Assembly (NCBI RefSeq): GCF_036323735.1
Contig: NC_086036.1
Location: forward strand, 42,097,550 to 42,161,549
From: Rattus norvegicus
Taxonomy: Eukaryota > Chordata > Mammalia > Rodentia > Muridae
Direction of reading: 5' to 3'
DNA: 64,000 nt
The position numbers and the translations under genes are program-made. Positions 53,614 through 64,000 of this stretch are shown piece after piece. Positions within the stretch are counted from its first letter, which is position 1. Each line of letters starts with the position of its first letter. Below the pieces are notes generated by a model. That model was not told the DNA's origin. It did not search any database and saw only the letters and a list, made by a program, of their open reading frames with translations.

Positions 53614-54737
53614 ACATCATCTTCTATGCTTATGAAAGTAAGTCGAACAACAGAATAATTGAAGAATTTGGACTGTTGAATCTGGATAAGTAAAGAGTTC
53701 TTTTTACATTCTATAGGCTGTTCTACCTTTGTCCCACCAGCCACATGAAACAAGTTGTGAATAATATTTAATGTCATAGAAACTTCTTAATATTCATAAA
53801 AACATTGTGCTCTCTCCGTGGCTTAGAACATGTCCACCGTAAATCAAACAGGAAAAAGATAAACAAATCTATAAGAGACTGTCACTTGGCCTAGAATATG
53901 AATTTGCCCTTTCAGCTTCCTCCAGTTCTGAGAGACAGAACAGGGTTTTGACCTCCATCTTGGGTCTGTTGCAGTACCCACAGGGTGAGGTGGTTGGTGC
54001 TTGGCTCTCTTTCAGGTTCTCAGGCTCCTAAATGGACAGCCATTGTGGTGGGAGGATTTGGCCACCTGTCTTCCCTCTGATGCAATTGGGTTACTCAATC
54101 AATAGAAATGGCACTGGCTTGGCTGCCTGGATGTCTTTTTTCTGAATCTAGTGATTGTTTCATAGGTCAAGGCTTTTGTCTTCTTTCCTTTAATCAAGTA
54201 GAACAGTTACAATTGTGTGTGTTCCTAATGTAGTCATCACTTTTCTTGTGCAACCCTGGGAAACAAGTATCCTCACAGGGTCACTTTATCCAGGCTTGTT
54301 TTTAGGGATGAAACCAAGACCTCTTCCAGCTAAGTTACCTAAAGGGGAAATGATAAGGTTTATGATGGAGTAATGAGGAAGGCCAAGAGGCTCCTAGGAG
54401 TTCCAGGACAGATAGCACTGTACATGCAGGTCATTAGCAGCTGCAACAGAAAGAATCAGTTGGAGTTGGGTAGGAGCTCTTAGCAAGCATTTGCCAAAGA
54501 TGTTGGAGGGCCTGAGGCATATGCACCACCACTGACATGAAATGCCTTTATTGTCTGCCACTGTTTCCTTCACTACCAAAGTCAGCAATTTCTTCTGCTG
54601 GCCCACTGCCCCAGTAAGCTCTTAAGCCCAAAGTTTATTTCGTGACCACTCATAAGTAATTTTACCTGCCAAAAGGAATTTTTTTTTTATTCATGACTTG
54701 GTAGAGAATGAAGCCAATTAAATACTCTCTGTTCTTA
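53614..54737. other. Unique non-coding DNA, no gene seen
   Basis: No repeat or exon recognised. Confidence 0.45.
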
Positions 54738-54882
54738 GCCTGATGTGGTGGCGCACACCTTTAATCCTAGCACTGCGGAGGCAGAGGCAAGCCAGATCTC
54801 TGAGTTTGAGGCCAGCCTAGTCTCCAGAATGAGTTCCAGGATATAGGCAGGGCTACACAAAGAAATCCTGTCTTGAAAAACC
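54738..54882 (+). mobile_element. B1 SINE
   Basis: 'gcctgatgtggtggcgcaca', 'cctttaatcctagcactg', 'gaggcagaggcaagccagat', 'gaggccagcctagtctccag' and 'aaatcctgtcttgaaaa' give a near full-length B1. Confidence 0.9.
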
Positions 54883-55045
54883 AGATTTATGTATCTTTTT
54901 TCTCCCACTGGCAAGATTTCTTCATGGGTAAAGGAACATGGATCGAACCCAATGACAGCCTGTGTTGGTTCTCCATTTCCATCCTACGAGGTAGGAGGAG
55001 GAAACCAATTACTGTAAGTTCTCTGATCTTCACGTGAGTACATGT

Positions 55046-55048
<3 letters not shown>

Positions 55049-55134
<86 letters not shown>
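55049..55134. repeat. (CA)n-(GA)n compound microsatellite
   Basis: About 40 bp of CA followed directly by about 46 bp of GA. Confidence 0.95.
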
Positions 55135-55137
<3 letters not shown>

Positions 55138-56010
55138 GACTATCTTAGGTGACTGGAAATTTATCAATTATGTTAGACTTATAATCCTTGGTCCAATGAT
55201 CTATGTGGACAGAATGTAGACCCATCTGACCACAAGGGCTTTCCTAGGCCAACTTCCTTTTGAAGGAAGTACTGTCTGCCCAGGCAGCAATCTCCAACCA
55301 CACCTGTGGGTTTTTTTTAGAGGGATCTTAAGCTACCACTTCCACAGAAGATCTGGCTCTATAAGAGACCAGAAAATGATGGGAGACAATAAGAAATGAG
55401 CCCTTGACTCAACAGTGTCTTCAGCCCTTCTCTTGTTTCTGTGACCAAATTCCTTACAGGAAGTAACTCAAGGGACAGAGAGTTTAATCTGGCTCTTGGT
55501 TTTATGGGATACAGTCTGCCATGATGAGGATGGCATGGCAGTGGGTGGTTCTGTAACAGTTGGAGATATGAGGTGTATTTCAGAGGACCAGGAGACAGAG
55601 ACAGGGCAGGAAACGGGTCGGACTCTAGACCTCAAGGTCCTAGCAATTCACTTCTTCCAACTAGACTTGACCTTCCAAAGGTTCTACAAGCTTCCAAAAC
55701 AGAGACACCAGGTGAGGACCAAGAGGGCAAACATGTGAGCTTATGGGACACAATTTACATCCAAGCCATAACACACTCCAGTATTTTGTTTTCACTTTAA
55801 ATACAAAACCATGGGTAATGTGGCTATATCAAAATTAAACAAAAGAGAAACCTTACTTCTTCTGGCCTGCTCTGCATCATGTTGTGCTTTGGGGAGCACA
55901 GCGATGAACCTCACTGTGTGTTGAGTCCATATGTATGCATACACAGGATATTTGGAAGATGTAAAACTACCCTGCAAAGTGAACAAGCACTTCTCTGATG
56001 TTTCTTTTTT
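55135..56010. other. Unique non-coding DNA, no gene seen
   Basis: No repeat or exon recognised. Confidence 0.45.
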
Positions 56011-56019
56011 GTAAGCTTA

Positions 56020-56680
56020 AATCCAGGATCTTGAGGGAGTGGTCAACCGATGACAGCCCTAACTTAAGACCCATCCCCTGTGAGAGAGTCAACCCTCAAC
56101 ACTTTTAATGATACTCTGCTATGCTTGAAGACAGGAACCTATAACTGTCTCCTGTGAGGCTTCATCCAGCAGCAAATGGAAACAGATTCAGAGACCCACA
56201 TCCAAATCAGGCACAGCTTGGGGAGCTTTGTGGAAGAGTGAGGAATAGAAGTGTGTGAGTCAGAAGGGTCAAGGAAACCACACAAAGACTCAGTCAACTA
56301 ACCTGGGCCCACGGGGGCTGACAGAGACTAAACCACCAACCAAAGAGCATGCATGGGGCTAGACCTAGACCTCCTGCACATTTGTAGCAAATGTTCAGTT
56401 TTGTCTCCATGTAGATCTCCTAACAATTGGAGTGAAAGCCTACCATTGGATCCCCTTCCCCTGACTGAACTCTCTGGTTGGGTCTCAGTTCTAGAGGATA
56501 TGCTTAGTCCTGTTGGAACTTGATGTCCCAGGATGGTGTGGTGCCCAAGGGGAAAGGGTAATGGGGAGAGGGATTTATAAGGGTAGGACTGGCAAGAGAG
56601 GTGGGAATAGGGCTGTGACCAGGATGCAAGGTGAATAAAGAAATTGTTGGAAAACAAAACAAAACCAAAAAACAGGACCA
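56020..56680 (+). mobile_element. Old L1 (Lx-type) 3' UTR, 5'-truncated
   Basis: 'gaggcttcatccagcagcaa', 'atggaaacagattcagagac', 'gaacttgatgtcccaggatg' and 'aggtgaataaagaaattg' followed by an AACAAAACAAAACC tail follow an older murine L1 3' UTR. Same order as 50340-51101. No coding part remains. Confidence 0.7.
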
Positions 56681-57495
56681 GGCATGCCGTTCATGCTTCT
56701 CCAACAGAAATACCTACAGAGTCTCTATTGTTCCCCTCAGGTAACAAATGCCACAGGTCCCAGCCAGTCAAAACCACAGCTGCTTCTTCAGCACACCAAG
56801 AAGAGAAAGATGCCTTGTTTTAACTGTTGAAGTTGGTTTTTTGGGGAGGATGGTTTCTGATGCTGAGTTTTCTGGGTGGCCTTTCTAGAACTGTGTACAA
56901 ACGCATCTGCAGACAGTCCTGGAGGTTGCCTGGAAAGGTTAGCTCCATTCACCTACACTGTTTTCTTCATAAAAGGAAAAGGAGCAGGCAAGGAAAAGGG
57001 AAGTACAACTAGAAGCAAGGCCAGGGAGTCTACACCCAGTCTCAGGGTCCCTAGTCACAGGTGGCCTTTTCCATTTCCTTTGATCTCCTACATTTTACCA
57101 TGTTACCTTGGCTCAGCAAGACCCTGATGACTGAAGTGACACTCTAGCCCCTTCCCCCATTATCCACCTACTCACAACAGGCCCCCTTTGAGCAGAAGCA
57201 GGACATCTTCCAAGCCCTTGAAGCTAAGTCATGCTGGAGACTCATTCCTTTGAACGACTGGAGGTTATGTTATAGGGATATTTAACATCTACTGAGGGTT
57301 CAGCGCATCAATGCTTTAACCTTTCAAACAACTCTCCTATTATTCTTTTTAAGGAAATACCGCAGAAACTAGGTCGGAATTAATGTATTCTTTGTCACCG
57401 CAGAGCAATCTGATGGCCGTTTGTCCCCAATCTCACCATGGTAGTCCAAGAAGCAAGTTCTAAATAAGCAGTGACCAGATTTAGGTTGCTAAGAA
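56681..57495. other. Unique non-coding DNA, no gene seen
   Basis: No repeat or exon recognised. Confidence 0.45.

Positions 57496-57533
<38 letters not shown>
57496..57533. repeat. Poly(A) tract
   Basis: A run of about 35 As. No retroposon body was recognised upstream. Confidence 0.9.
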
Positions 57534-57534
<1 letters not shown>

Positions 57535-60500
57535 CAACTGTTCTGATTGATATGTCAGGGGTAGATTTCTTGCCCCCTCTGGTCACTCCCAGCAAATTCA
57601 GACTTTATTTTCCTTCTGGGTGGAGTCCTTGGGGGTGTAGCATTAGAGGTCACGTGGGTGAGTGGCATGAGCAGGAAGCTGGCAGGCTTAGGCTGGTGTG
57701 AGGTGTGAGAGATGGCGGGAGGGGTGTGAAGTTGTACTGAATCATGTCAGCTTTGGCTTGGGATTCACAACAACAGCTACATGGACAATCCACTGTGGGG
57801 ACTTAGGGCAAGCAGGTGGTGGTGACACAGAGGTAACCTGCCCCAACCTGCCCCCATTAGATGTAATTATGCTGACGATTCCTGCTCTGGGCAGCTGAAG
57901 ATCCATCAAGGCCCACCAGGACTACTAGGAACCCTCAGTTTTAGATGGTGGCCAGTCAGCTGTCAAAATGGGCCACAGTTGGTAGCAACAGAAGGAGCCT
58001 GAAGCCTGAAGCAATTTTTCTTTGAAATCAGCTTCTAAATTGCAGGGAGTCCAAGTAAATTGACACATTTACTACCTTGAACTCCTTTCTCATTCTGCTT
58101 CAGTGTCTCGGCCTTTCCTCCATGGACCAATTCTCATCGATGGGATGGGGTGGGCTCCCTATCCCAGACAGGATGATGCTCTGATCTCTCTGTTGGCCTG
58201 CGAAGGGACTCAGGTGACAATTTCTGCCTGCGTGCACATGTTCATTTCCAACATTTACGAGAGCATTTGATCCATGTGACTGAAATACTTTTCATAAAAG
58301 AAAACTGTAACCCAGGAGGAGGAACCCCTGCTTAAAAAAATAAAGATCAAAGAATTAAGAAGAAAAGTGGTATCAAGCACACAGTGTGAGATCAATACTG
58401 TGTGCTCTCTTTACGGTTTGCGCTTCTGGGTGGGAAAGCCATGCTCTTAGCTAGCAGGTGCCTCTTTATAATTTAGCGGGTGTAAAGTCTAAGGGGTTTC
58501 CTTTACTAGTCGGAAGTCAAATAACAAGAAGCATTCATGAGTTTAGCATCTGATTAGCTGTGTAGGTTGTACAATGATGTCTTCCTGAGAAGGAGTCCAT
58601 GATCCAGGCCTGACTAGGCAGTTTTAAGCAATTAGGAGTGGAAATTGATAGATCTGAAATTGATAGAGCTGCAGGCACAGGTGCAGATTCAGGCTGGTAG
58701 AAATGTCGGCTCTAGCACAGCGGAGCTGAGCAAAGGAAACGCATCATTCATGCTTTGCAGTCTTCATTCATAATGGGAAACATAACTAACGGCCAGTCTG
58801 TGATGAGGTACAATAACTCTGTTTGGGGAGCGTTCAGGCAGTCTCATCAAAGATACGAGCCCGGATGCCTCACCATCATCTGCACTGTCCCTCAGCCAAT
58901 CAGATTCTGGCTGGTAACAGAGGCCTCTTGAGCTCTGACATCTGCTCTCCTATGGTTGTCTTCCTCCCATCATCCTCACCATCTCTCTCCATACGGCAAC
59001 TGCAATCTTCACCTCAGAGAACCTTTAGTGAGGTCCCTCGAGGGAGTCTCCTTTTCTCTGCAATGGCCACAATTGATAGGGTTTGTGCGCATGGCTGCAA
59101 CTGGAGGAACAACCTGTTTGATATAAAACTGTTGTTTCACATGTTGACGATACAAAAGCTGCTTCAAGTTGCTGTTGCTGGGAGGGGTGGGGGGATGTGA
59201 GGTACTTTCTTCTCAGCTCAGCGGGTAATATTGCCTGGTTTCTGAGAACTGTGGATAGACAGAAGATAACAGGGAACTCTGTGTCTCAGATTGGGGAAGA
59301 TGTTTACCCCAAAAAGTTAACAGGGCCCTGGTCTTTGAAGGAGAAGGCCCATGGATAAGTATAAAGTGAGAGGTGTCTCTAGTATTGGTCCTGTAACCAG
59401 AGAGGTTAGCACAGTGATCAGGGACAAGGAGTCAGTCATCCCTGAGCAACAAGGCTCGTGTGACTCTGTGGCAAGCTAACATGAGGGAAAACATCCAGAT
59501 TTTAAGTAAAATATGTGACAATGTACATATTGATGTGAGGAAAACATTGGGGGTATGGAGAAAGAATGTTAGAGACAGTGAACCTCCCAAGGCATGCTTT
59601 CACAGGGTGATAAAACACAACTTCAGTGTCTGTCACAATTCAAAGTGCCATAATTTTATCACCCTCCTACGCAATACTAAGCTATTCTGAGTTCTGCTGT
59701 TTCTTAATGCTCTCACCTCAGTATGCCCAAGATGTCTGAAAAATGAGCATGTAAAAAAAAATCTATTTTTCCCGGCATGGATGGAGAATTTATTATGGAA
59801 TGTGCAACTTGGCGCGTGCTGCCTTTTTTCATGTCGTCATGCTCTGAGTTGAGATAGGTTTTGGCTGAGAGCAGAAGTCCAATTAATTTGCCTGATACAG
59901 TCTCGTGCGCAAGAACTGAAGTCTTGTTGCTCTTTGCTGGTTTGATTCCTTTGCTTAGCCACCGATCCAAGCAGAGCAGAGAAGACTGCCAGCTGCCCTT
60001 CTGCAAGGACAGCATCCTCCCCTCCTGCTTACACACAGCTTACATACACTGTGCCAGGGATTTCTATGTTTTGCTTTGTCTAGCTTCCTTTGTTAAAACA
60101 CAAAAACAAAACAAAACCCTTTGAACTCCCATGAGGACAACGAAAAGGAAGCCAGAGGAAGTGGAAGCACTTGATGTTATCTTATTACCATCTGCTCCCA
60201 CCCCTCCTCCCATTAGACATTTACTCTTAATGAAGAATCCAAACTTTGTGTGAACCACTGCCCTGTCCTGTGTGGCATGGTCATGGAAAACTGCCTGAGG
60301 AAGCTAGGGACTGAGAAAAAGGACAGACACAGTACAGAAAGTTCAGAAAAGCCAGGATCAGGTGGGCTATCGGTGCTCAATTCAAAACCTCAGTGAGTTT
60401 ATTGTGAACAGCACAGTGGGGGGGATTTGCTCGTCTGGACAGTCTGTGCATCAGCAATTTCAGGCTGTAAGCGTCAGAAAGGAGGAAGCCACAGCTACTG

Positions 60501-61150
60501 ATTATTTTGTTGTTGTTGTTTTGCACACACTAGTCGGTCATTTAACGTTTGTACTTGTACACACTGACAGTTCTGAGCCTGATCTGTATTCGGAAGGTTT
60601 TGCCATTCTGACATATGTCTGAGGCATTGGGTCCTTAACATGGCTGTGCCCATGCCAATAATACACATCACTCAGGATTTCATCTCCTCTTGACATGTTT
60701 ATTCTAGGCTTCCTGTGCTCCCCACTGACAGTCACCTCACATGTTGTCCTTCTTCCTCACTGTACTTTTCAATTTTATGACCACTGAGACCTTCAGCAGT
60801 ATGTGCATCTTCCTAGAAGCAAGGCGGGAGTTGCAGGCAAGGCCCAGGTAGACCAGTTTTCCCATTCCACTTCTATTAAAAATTGTCTGGACTTGTAAAA
60901 TGGTAGTTCTTTGTGTAAATTATTCTGGCTCTGGGGCTTGGGCTGTCCTAAAGAGTCCACCAGAGGCCATATTGCTTTACAAATTGTCTTTTCAGCAATA
61001 TGACAAGCCATTAAACTTAAGGGAGCAAGCTTCTATCTTTCTCCAGCAGGGCACATATTCGCAGGGACTAGAGAAAGAGGACATAATGACTTGTCTAAGG
61101 AGCTTTCTAAGCCATGTCATTTCTGTTTGGAACTTAATGACACCTCACCT
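57534..61150. other. Long unique segment, no gene proven
   Basis: About 3.6 kb with few recognisable repeats. Includes a 16-bp near-tandem step at about 58638-58670 ('gaaattgatagatctgaaat'). Frames at 58823-59200 (plus) and 59713-60036 (minus) show no domain. Confidence 0.45.
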
Positions 61151-61154
61151 TAAA

Positions 61155-61292
61155 AATTGAACTGTAACTCCAGCACTCTGGAGGCTGAAGCATGAGAATT
61201 TCCATGAGTTTAAGAACTGCCTAGATTACATAGCCAGTAGAAATATAGTCAGGGCTGCATAGCAAGACCTCAGCTCAAGAAACAAAAGCAAA
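61155..61292 (+). mobile_element. B1-family SINE, diverged
   Basis: 'actgtaactccagcactctg', 'gaggctgaagcatgagaatt' and 'gctgcatagcaagacctcag' with an AAACAAAAGC-rich tail follow a B1-type element with many changes. Confidence 0.65.
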
Positions 61293-62353
61293 CAAAAGAG
61301 GAACTGAGCCAGCTTCGAGCATCAGCTTATTAAAAGTTATGCTTTCCTAGGAGAGTTTCGAGAGCCATGCCAGAGGAGTGACTCCCTCCTTTAACACCCA
61401 TCACTAAGTGTTCCCAGCCCTGTCACTTTTGCTAGCACCCCAGCATATGCTCTGACATTCTGCCAATTATACACTCCCGTGTGAGGGAATCATACCTTAG
61501 AATGCTCAGAATATAAAACATACTATCTCCTCTTCGCCTGTGAAAGATTCTCCCTTAACTGTCTTGCTGGACAATTTACTCTTTCTCTACAAGCCCCCTG
61601 CTGCTTGTTGCTGCTGGGACTCTGGTTGCCACCTGCAAAGCTCATCTGACAGTTCCAGCATTTTAAAGCCACCAATTTCTAAGGATGAGCACAAATACCA
61701 CCTCTTTCATGAGCCGTGGCTGAGATTCCAATCCCTCTGCCTCCTGGCTAATCTCCACCTCTTTTCTATTCCCATAGTTACTTATTGTAGATTATTTTAA
61801 GGACCCCATCCGTCATTTCTGCAGCACACAATGATTGTTTAGCTCCCTAGTGCAGTGGTTAAGTATGTCAGTGCTGAAGTCAGGTTTTGTGGGTACAAAC
61901 TCTGGCCTAAGTGATTGCCTTTAGGTAAGCTACTTAGCCTCTTTATGTACAAGTCCTTCCAACTGTCAGATGAGAACAACAGAAGCTACCACAGAAGACA
62001 GTCATGCAAAGCAAGTCGGCCAACCCCATTCTGTATTCAGAATTGACTGGCAGTGGTCAATCAGATTGTTTATTAATTATCATAACTACAGCTGTGCCTT
62101 CCCATCATGTATTTATTTCCACTCTAGCTTAAAGAACCTTGCATATTGTATATGTTTGTGGGATAATTAAGACTTCTTTTCTTTGCAAATTGACCTAATT
62201 ACCTCACATTAGTTTTGGTTTGCAGGATATTTCATAAGGCTGATTTAGAGTTCCTGCACACTTTCAATGTGTTTTCCTAAATATAAATATAAAGTGAAGA
62301 GCCTTTCTGTGAAGCAGGTTCATTGTGCACTGCCTTCCAACCGAGTCCACTGA

Positions 62354-62358
<5 letters not shown>
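61293..62358. other. Unique non-coding DNA, no gene seen
   Basis: No repeat or exon recognised. Confidence 0.45.

Positions 62359-62409
<51 letters not shown>
62359..62409. repeat. (CA)n microsatellite
   Basis: A pure CA tract of about 50 bp. Confidence 0.95.
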
Positions 62410-62412
<3 letters not shown>

Positions 62413-63170
62413 TGCGCACATGCACAGACACACACATTACATGAAGTTTATTTATTAGAGACAAGATACAAGAAACAACAAAAGCCTAGGACTCACTATG
62501 AGTCATGCCCCCAAGGCTCAGGGACTGCCTGCCTGCACTGTATGAAATCTTGACTTTCCATAAACCACTTATATTGCAGTGGAGGGACTCAGGAGAGCAC
62601 TCTACCTTGGGTTTAATACCCTGAGGCAACATGACATGCTAGAATAATATGTTAGTATTCCAGCCAGAGCACACTAATCTCAGGATGCTGCCCTCATAGT
62701 ACTTTAGACAGTTAGTCTTTGGAATTATGAGTGGTGAAAAAGAAGGAAGAACTGGTCTAGGGTAACCAGCACTACCAGGCCCTTTCCTTCTCAGTGTCAC
62801 CCTATGCTGTCACTGACCAAGGACAATACTGAGACTGTTCATGTGACATTGCCTAGAGGTAGTATAAAGCCAGCCTTGCTCTGTAACCCCAAGAAAATCC
62901 TTTATTCAGCAACATTAACAATAAGTCATAAAAACCCCACTGCTAGGCATAGGCCTCTCTTTTAGGACTCCATGCACATCTGGCAGTATTGTTCAGCTTA
63001 CTAGATGGGGCCTTGACAGCCAGACCACGGGTGAGGATATAGAGGTTGAAGTTCCAGATGCAGAATTCCCCAGACTTAGAAAAGACTAAAGGAAGGAATA
63101 TAGTTCTCATCAAAGACATATTTAACCCTTAACATTTGGGAGGAAATCTTCATACAATCCCCACTAACTT
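62410..63170. other. Unique non-coding DNA, no gene seen
   Basis: No repeat or exon recognised. Confidence 0.45.
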
Positions 63171-63180
63171 CTTTGTGTGT

Positions 63181-63262
63181 GTGTATGCTCCTGGGGATTA
63201 AACCCAGGGCCCTGTGTGTGCTAAGTGATGACTCTCTCACCGAGCCATACTCCAATCCTTAA
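63181..63262 (-). mobile_element. Old ID-like SINE fragment, antisense
   Basis: 'ctggggattaaacccagggc', 'cctgtgtgtgctaagtgatg' and 'ctctctcaccgagccatact' are the reverse of an ID body with several changes. Confidence 0.6.
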
Positions 63263-63375
63263 TTTTTGTGTGTGTGTTTTTAAAAAATTTTTTTGAATTT
63301 AGAATTACATCATTTCCCTCTTCCCTTTTCTCCCTCCAAACCCTCCCATATAGCATTCTCTATCAAATTCATGAA

Positions 63376-63520
63376 TCTCTCTCTGTCTCTCTCTCTCTGT
63401 CTCTTTCTCTGTCTCTCTCTTGCTCTGTATAGTGTATCTTTATTTCTTTATCTATGTCTATATCATCTCTCTGTCTATATATCTCTATCTATTTATTCCT
63501 ATGTATTTATCTAGCTATTT
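63376..63520. repeat. (CT)n and (TATC)n-like pyrimidine-rich tract
   Basis: CTCTCTGT units at 63376-63425, then TATC/TCTA-rich sequence to about 63520. Confidence 0.85.
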
Positions 63521-63804
63521 ATGGCATATTTAGGCAGCCCGTATACTACTTGTATGTATGTGCTTCCATTGATGACTGTTTGGTATTGGATTATCAACTG
63601 GCATACTCTTCCCTGGGAAAGACTATTTCTCCCCATCCTGACATCCCTCAGTTGCCTGTAGCTCTTTTTCTTTTATGGTTGCGGCCTTCTAAGCTTTCTC
63701 CCATTCATTTTAGCACATCTATTGTCATTCTTATTCAGTTCATGTCGAGGCAGCCATGTTAGTGAGGCTTTATGGGTGTCACTTCTGGCATTTATTCCTA
63801 GAAG

Positions 63805-63905
63805 ACACAATCCCATAGTTCTCCTGTGTTGTAGGATGGCCTCTAACTGGCAATCCTGCCTCAGCCTCTTGAGTTCAGTGTTACAGGTATATCCCACCAC
63901 ACCTG
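63805..63905 (-). mobile_element. B1-family SINE fragment, antisense
   Basis: 'ggatggcctctaactggcaa', 'tcctgcctcagcctcttgag' and 'ttacaggtatatcccaccac' are the reverse of B1. Confidence 0.7.
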
Positions 63906-64000
63906 GACACCATATAGATCTTTTTTTAAAGGACCTGGTCATTTCTTCTAATACTTGGGGCCCACTGAAATTCAGGGACCAACAGGAGGAACTGTGTTGA

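Noticed and set aside
57496..57533. Poly(A) run with inverted hexamers gttgct / agcaac nearby, possibly a retrocopy tail
   Set aside because: The flanking hexamers are inverted and not direct repeats, and no retroposon body or TSD was found upstream.
6163..62409. CRISPR-like arrays from repeated units
   Set aside because: All repeated tracts are simple dinucleotide or trinucleotide repeats in mammalian DNA without spacer structure.

Overview
The window is non-coding, repeat-rich genomic DNA from a murid rodent, most likely rat (Rattus). The evidence is two BC1-type ID SINEs with clean target-site duplications, L1 ends of the rat type (3' ends with a G-rich tract, and a 5' UTR with a repeat unit of about 605 bp), B1/B2/B3/B4 SINEs, MT- and ORR1-type MaLR LTRs, URR1 hAT elements and many long (CA)n, (GA)n and (CT)n tracts. 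I found no intact host protein-coding gene, no tRNA or rRNA gene and no CRISPR array. Most short open frames are chance frames or microsatellite translations. The real protein-coding signals are L1 ORF1 (intact), two fragments of L1 ORF2, a Gapdh processed pseudogene and a decayed retroviral dUTPase tail. Repeat names come from memory of the consensus sequences. No masking or alignment program was run.

Layout. 0-9 kb: SINEs, a young ID element, two MT-like LTRs, antisense LTR remnants and CA tracts. 10-19 kb: B4, old L1 3' UTR, two copies of an unassigned LTR-like repeat, microsatellites, an ORR1-type LTR and an LTR inserted inside a B2. 19.5-25.3 kb: an ERVL-type internal remnant joined to an ORR1-like LTR, a young 5'-truncated L1 inserted in an older LTR-like repeat, a second young ID, a URR1 hAT element and an antisense MT LTR. 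27.3-28.6 kb: antisense Gapdh retrocopy. 28.8-31.3 kb: stacked LTR material, including a solo-LTR candidate with CCAAT, TATA and AATAAA and a MaLR internal region with its 3' LTR. 31.3-36.4 kb: largely unique DNA with a CRE/TATA pair. 36.4-40.2 kb: B1 fragments and a large GA/CA tract.

40.2-43.7 kb is the most interesting part. A minus-strand insertion combines an L1 5' half (promoter, intact ORF1, severed ORF2) with about 1 kb of non-L1 sequence that ends in a poly(A). Both ends carry a GGC(T)n duplication, and the flanks join into one interrupted repeat copy. This looks like one chimeric retrotransposition event. 43.7-64 kb: the rest of that interrupted LTR, AT-rich DNA, a second URR1, two old L1 3' UTRs, a 343-bp minus-strand L1 insertion with an apparent 3' transduction, and otherwise unique or microsatellite DNA.

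No pathway or operon logic applies. The window is best read as a record of nested retrotransposition by the L1 machinery (L1, ID, B1, B2, Gapdh, the chimera), with LTR elements and hAT transposons layered in.
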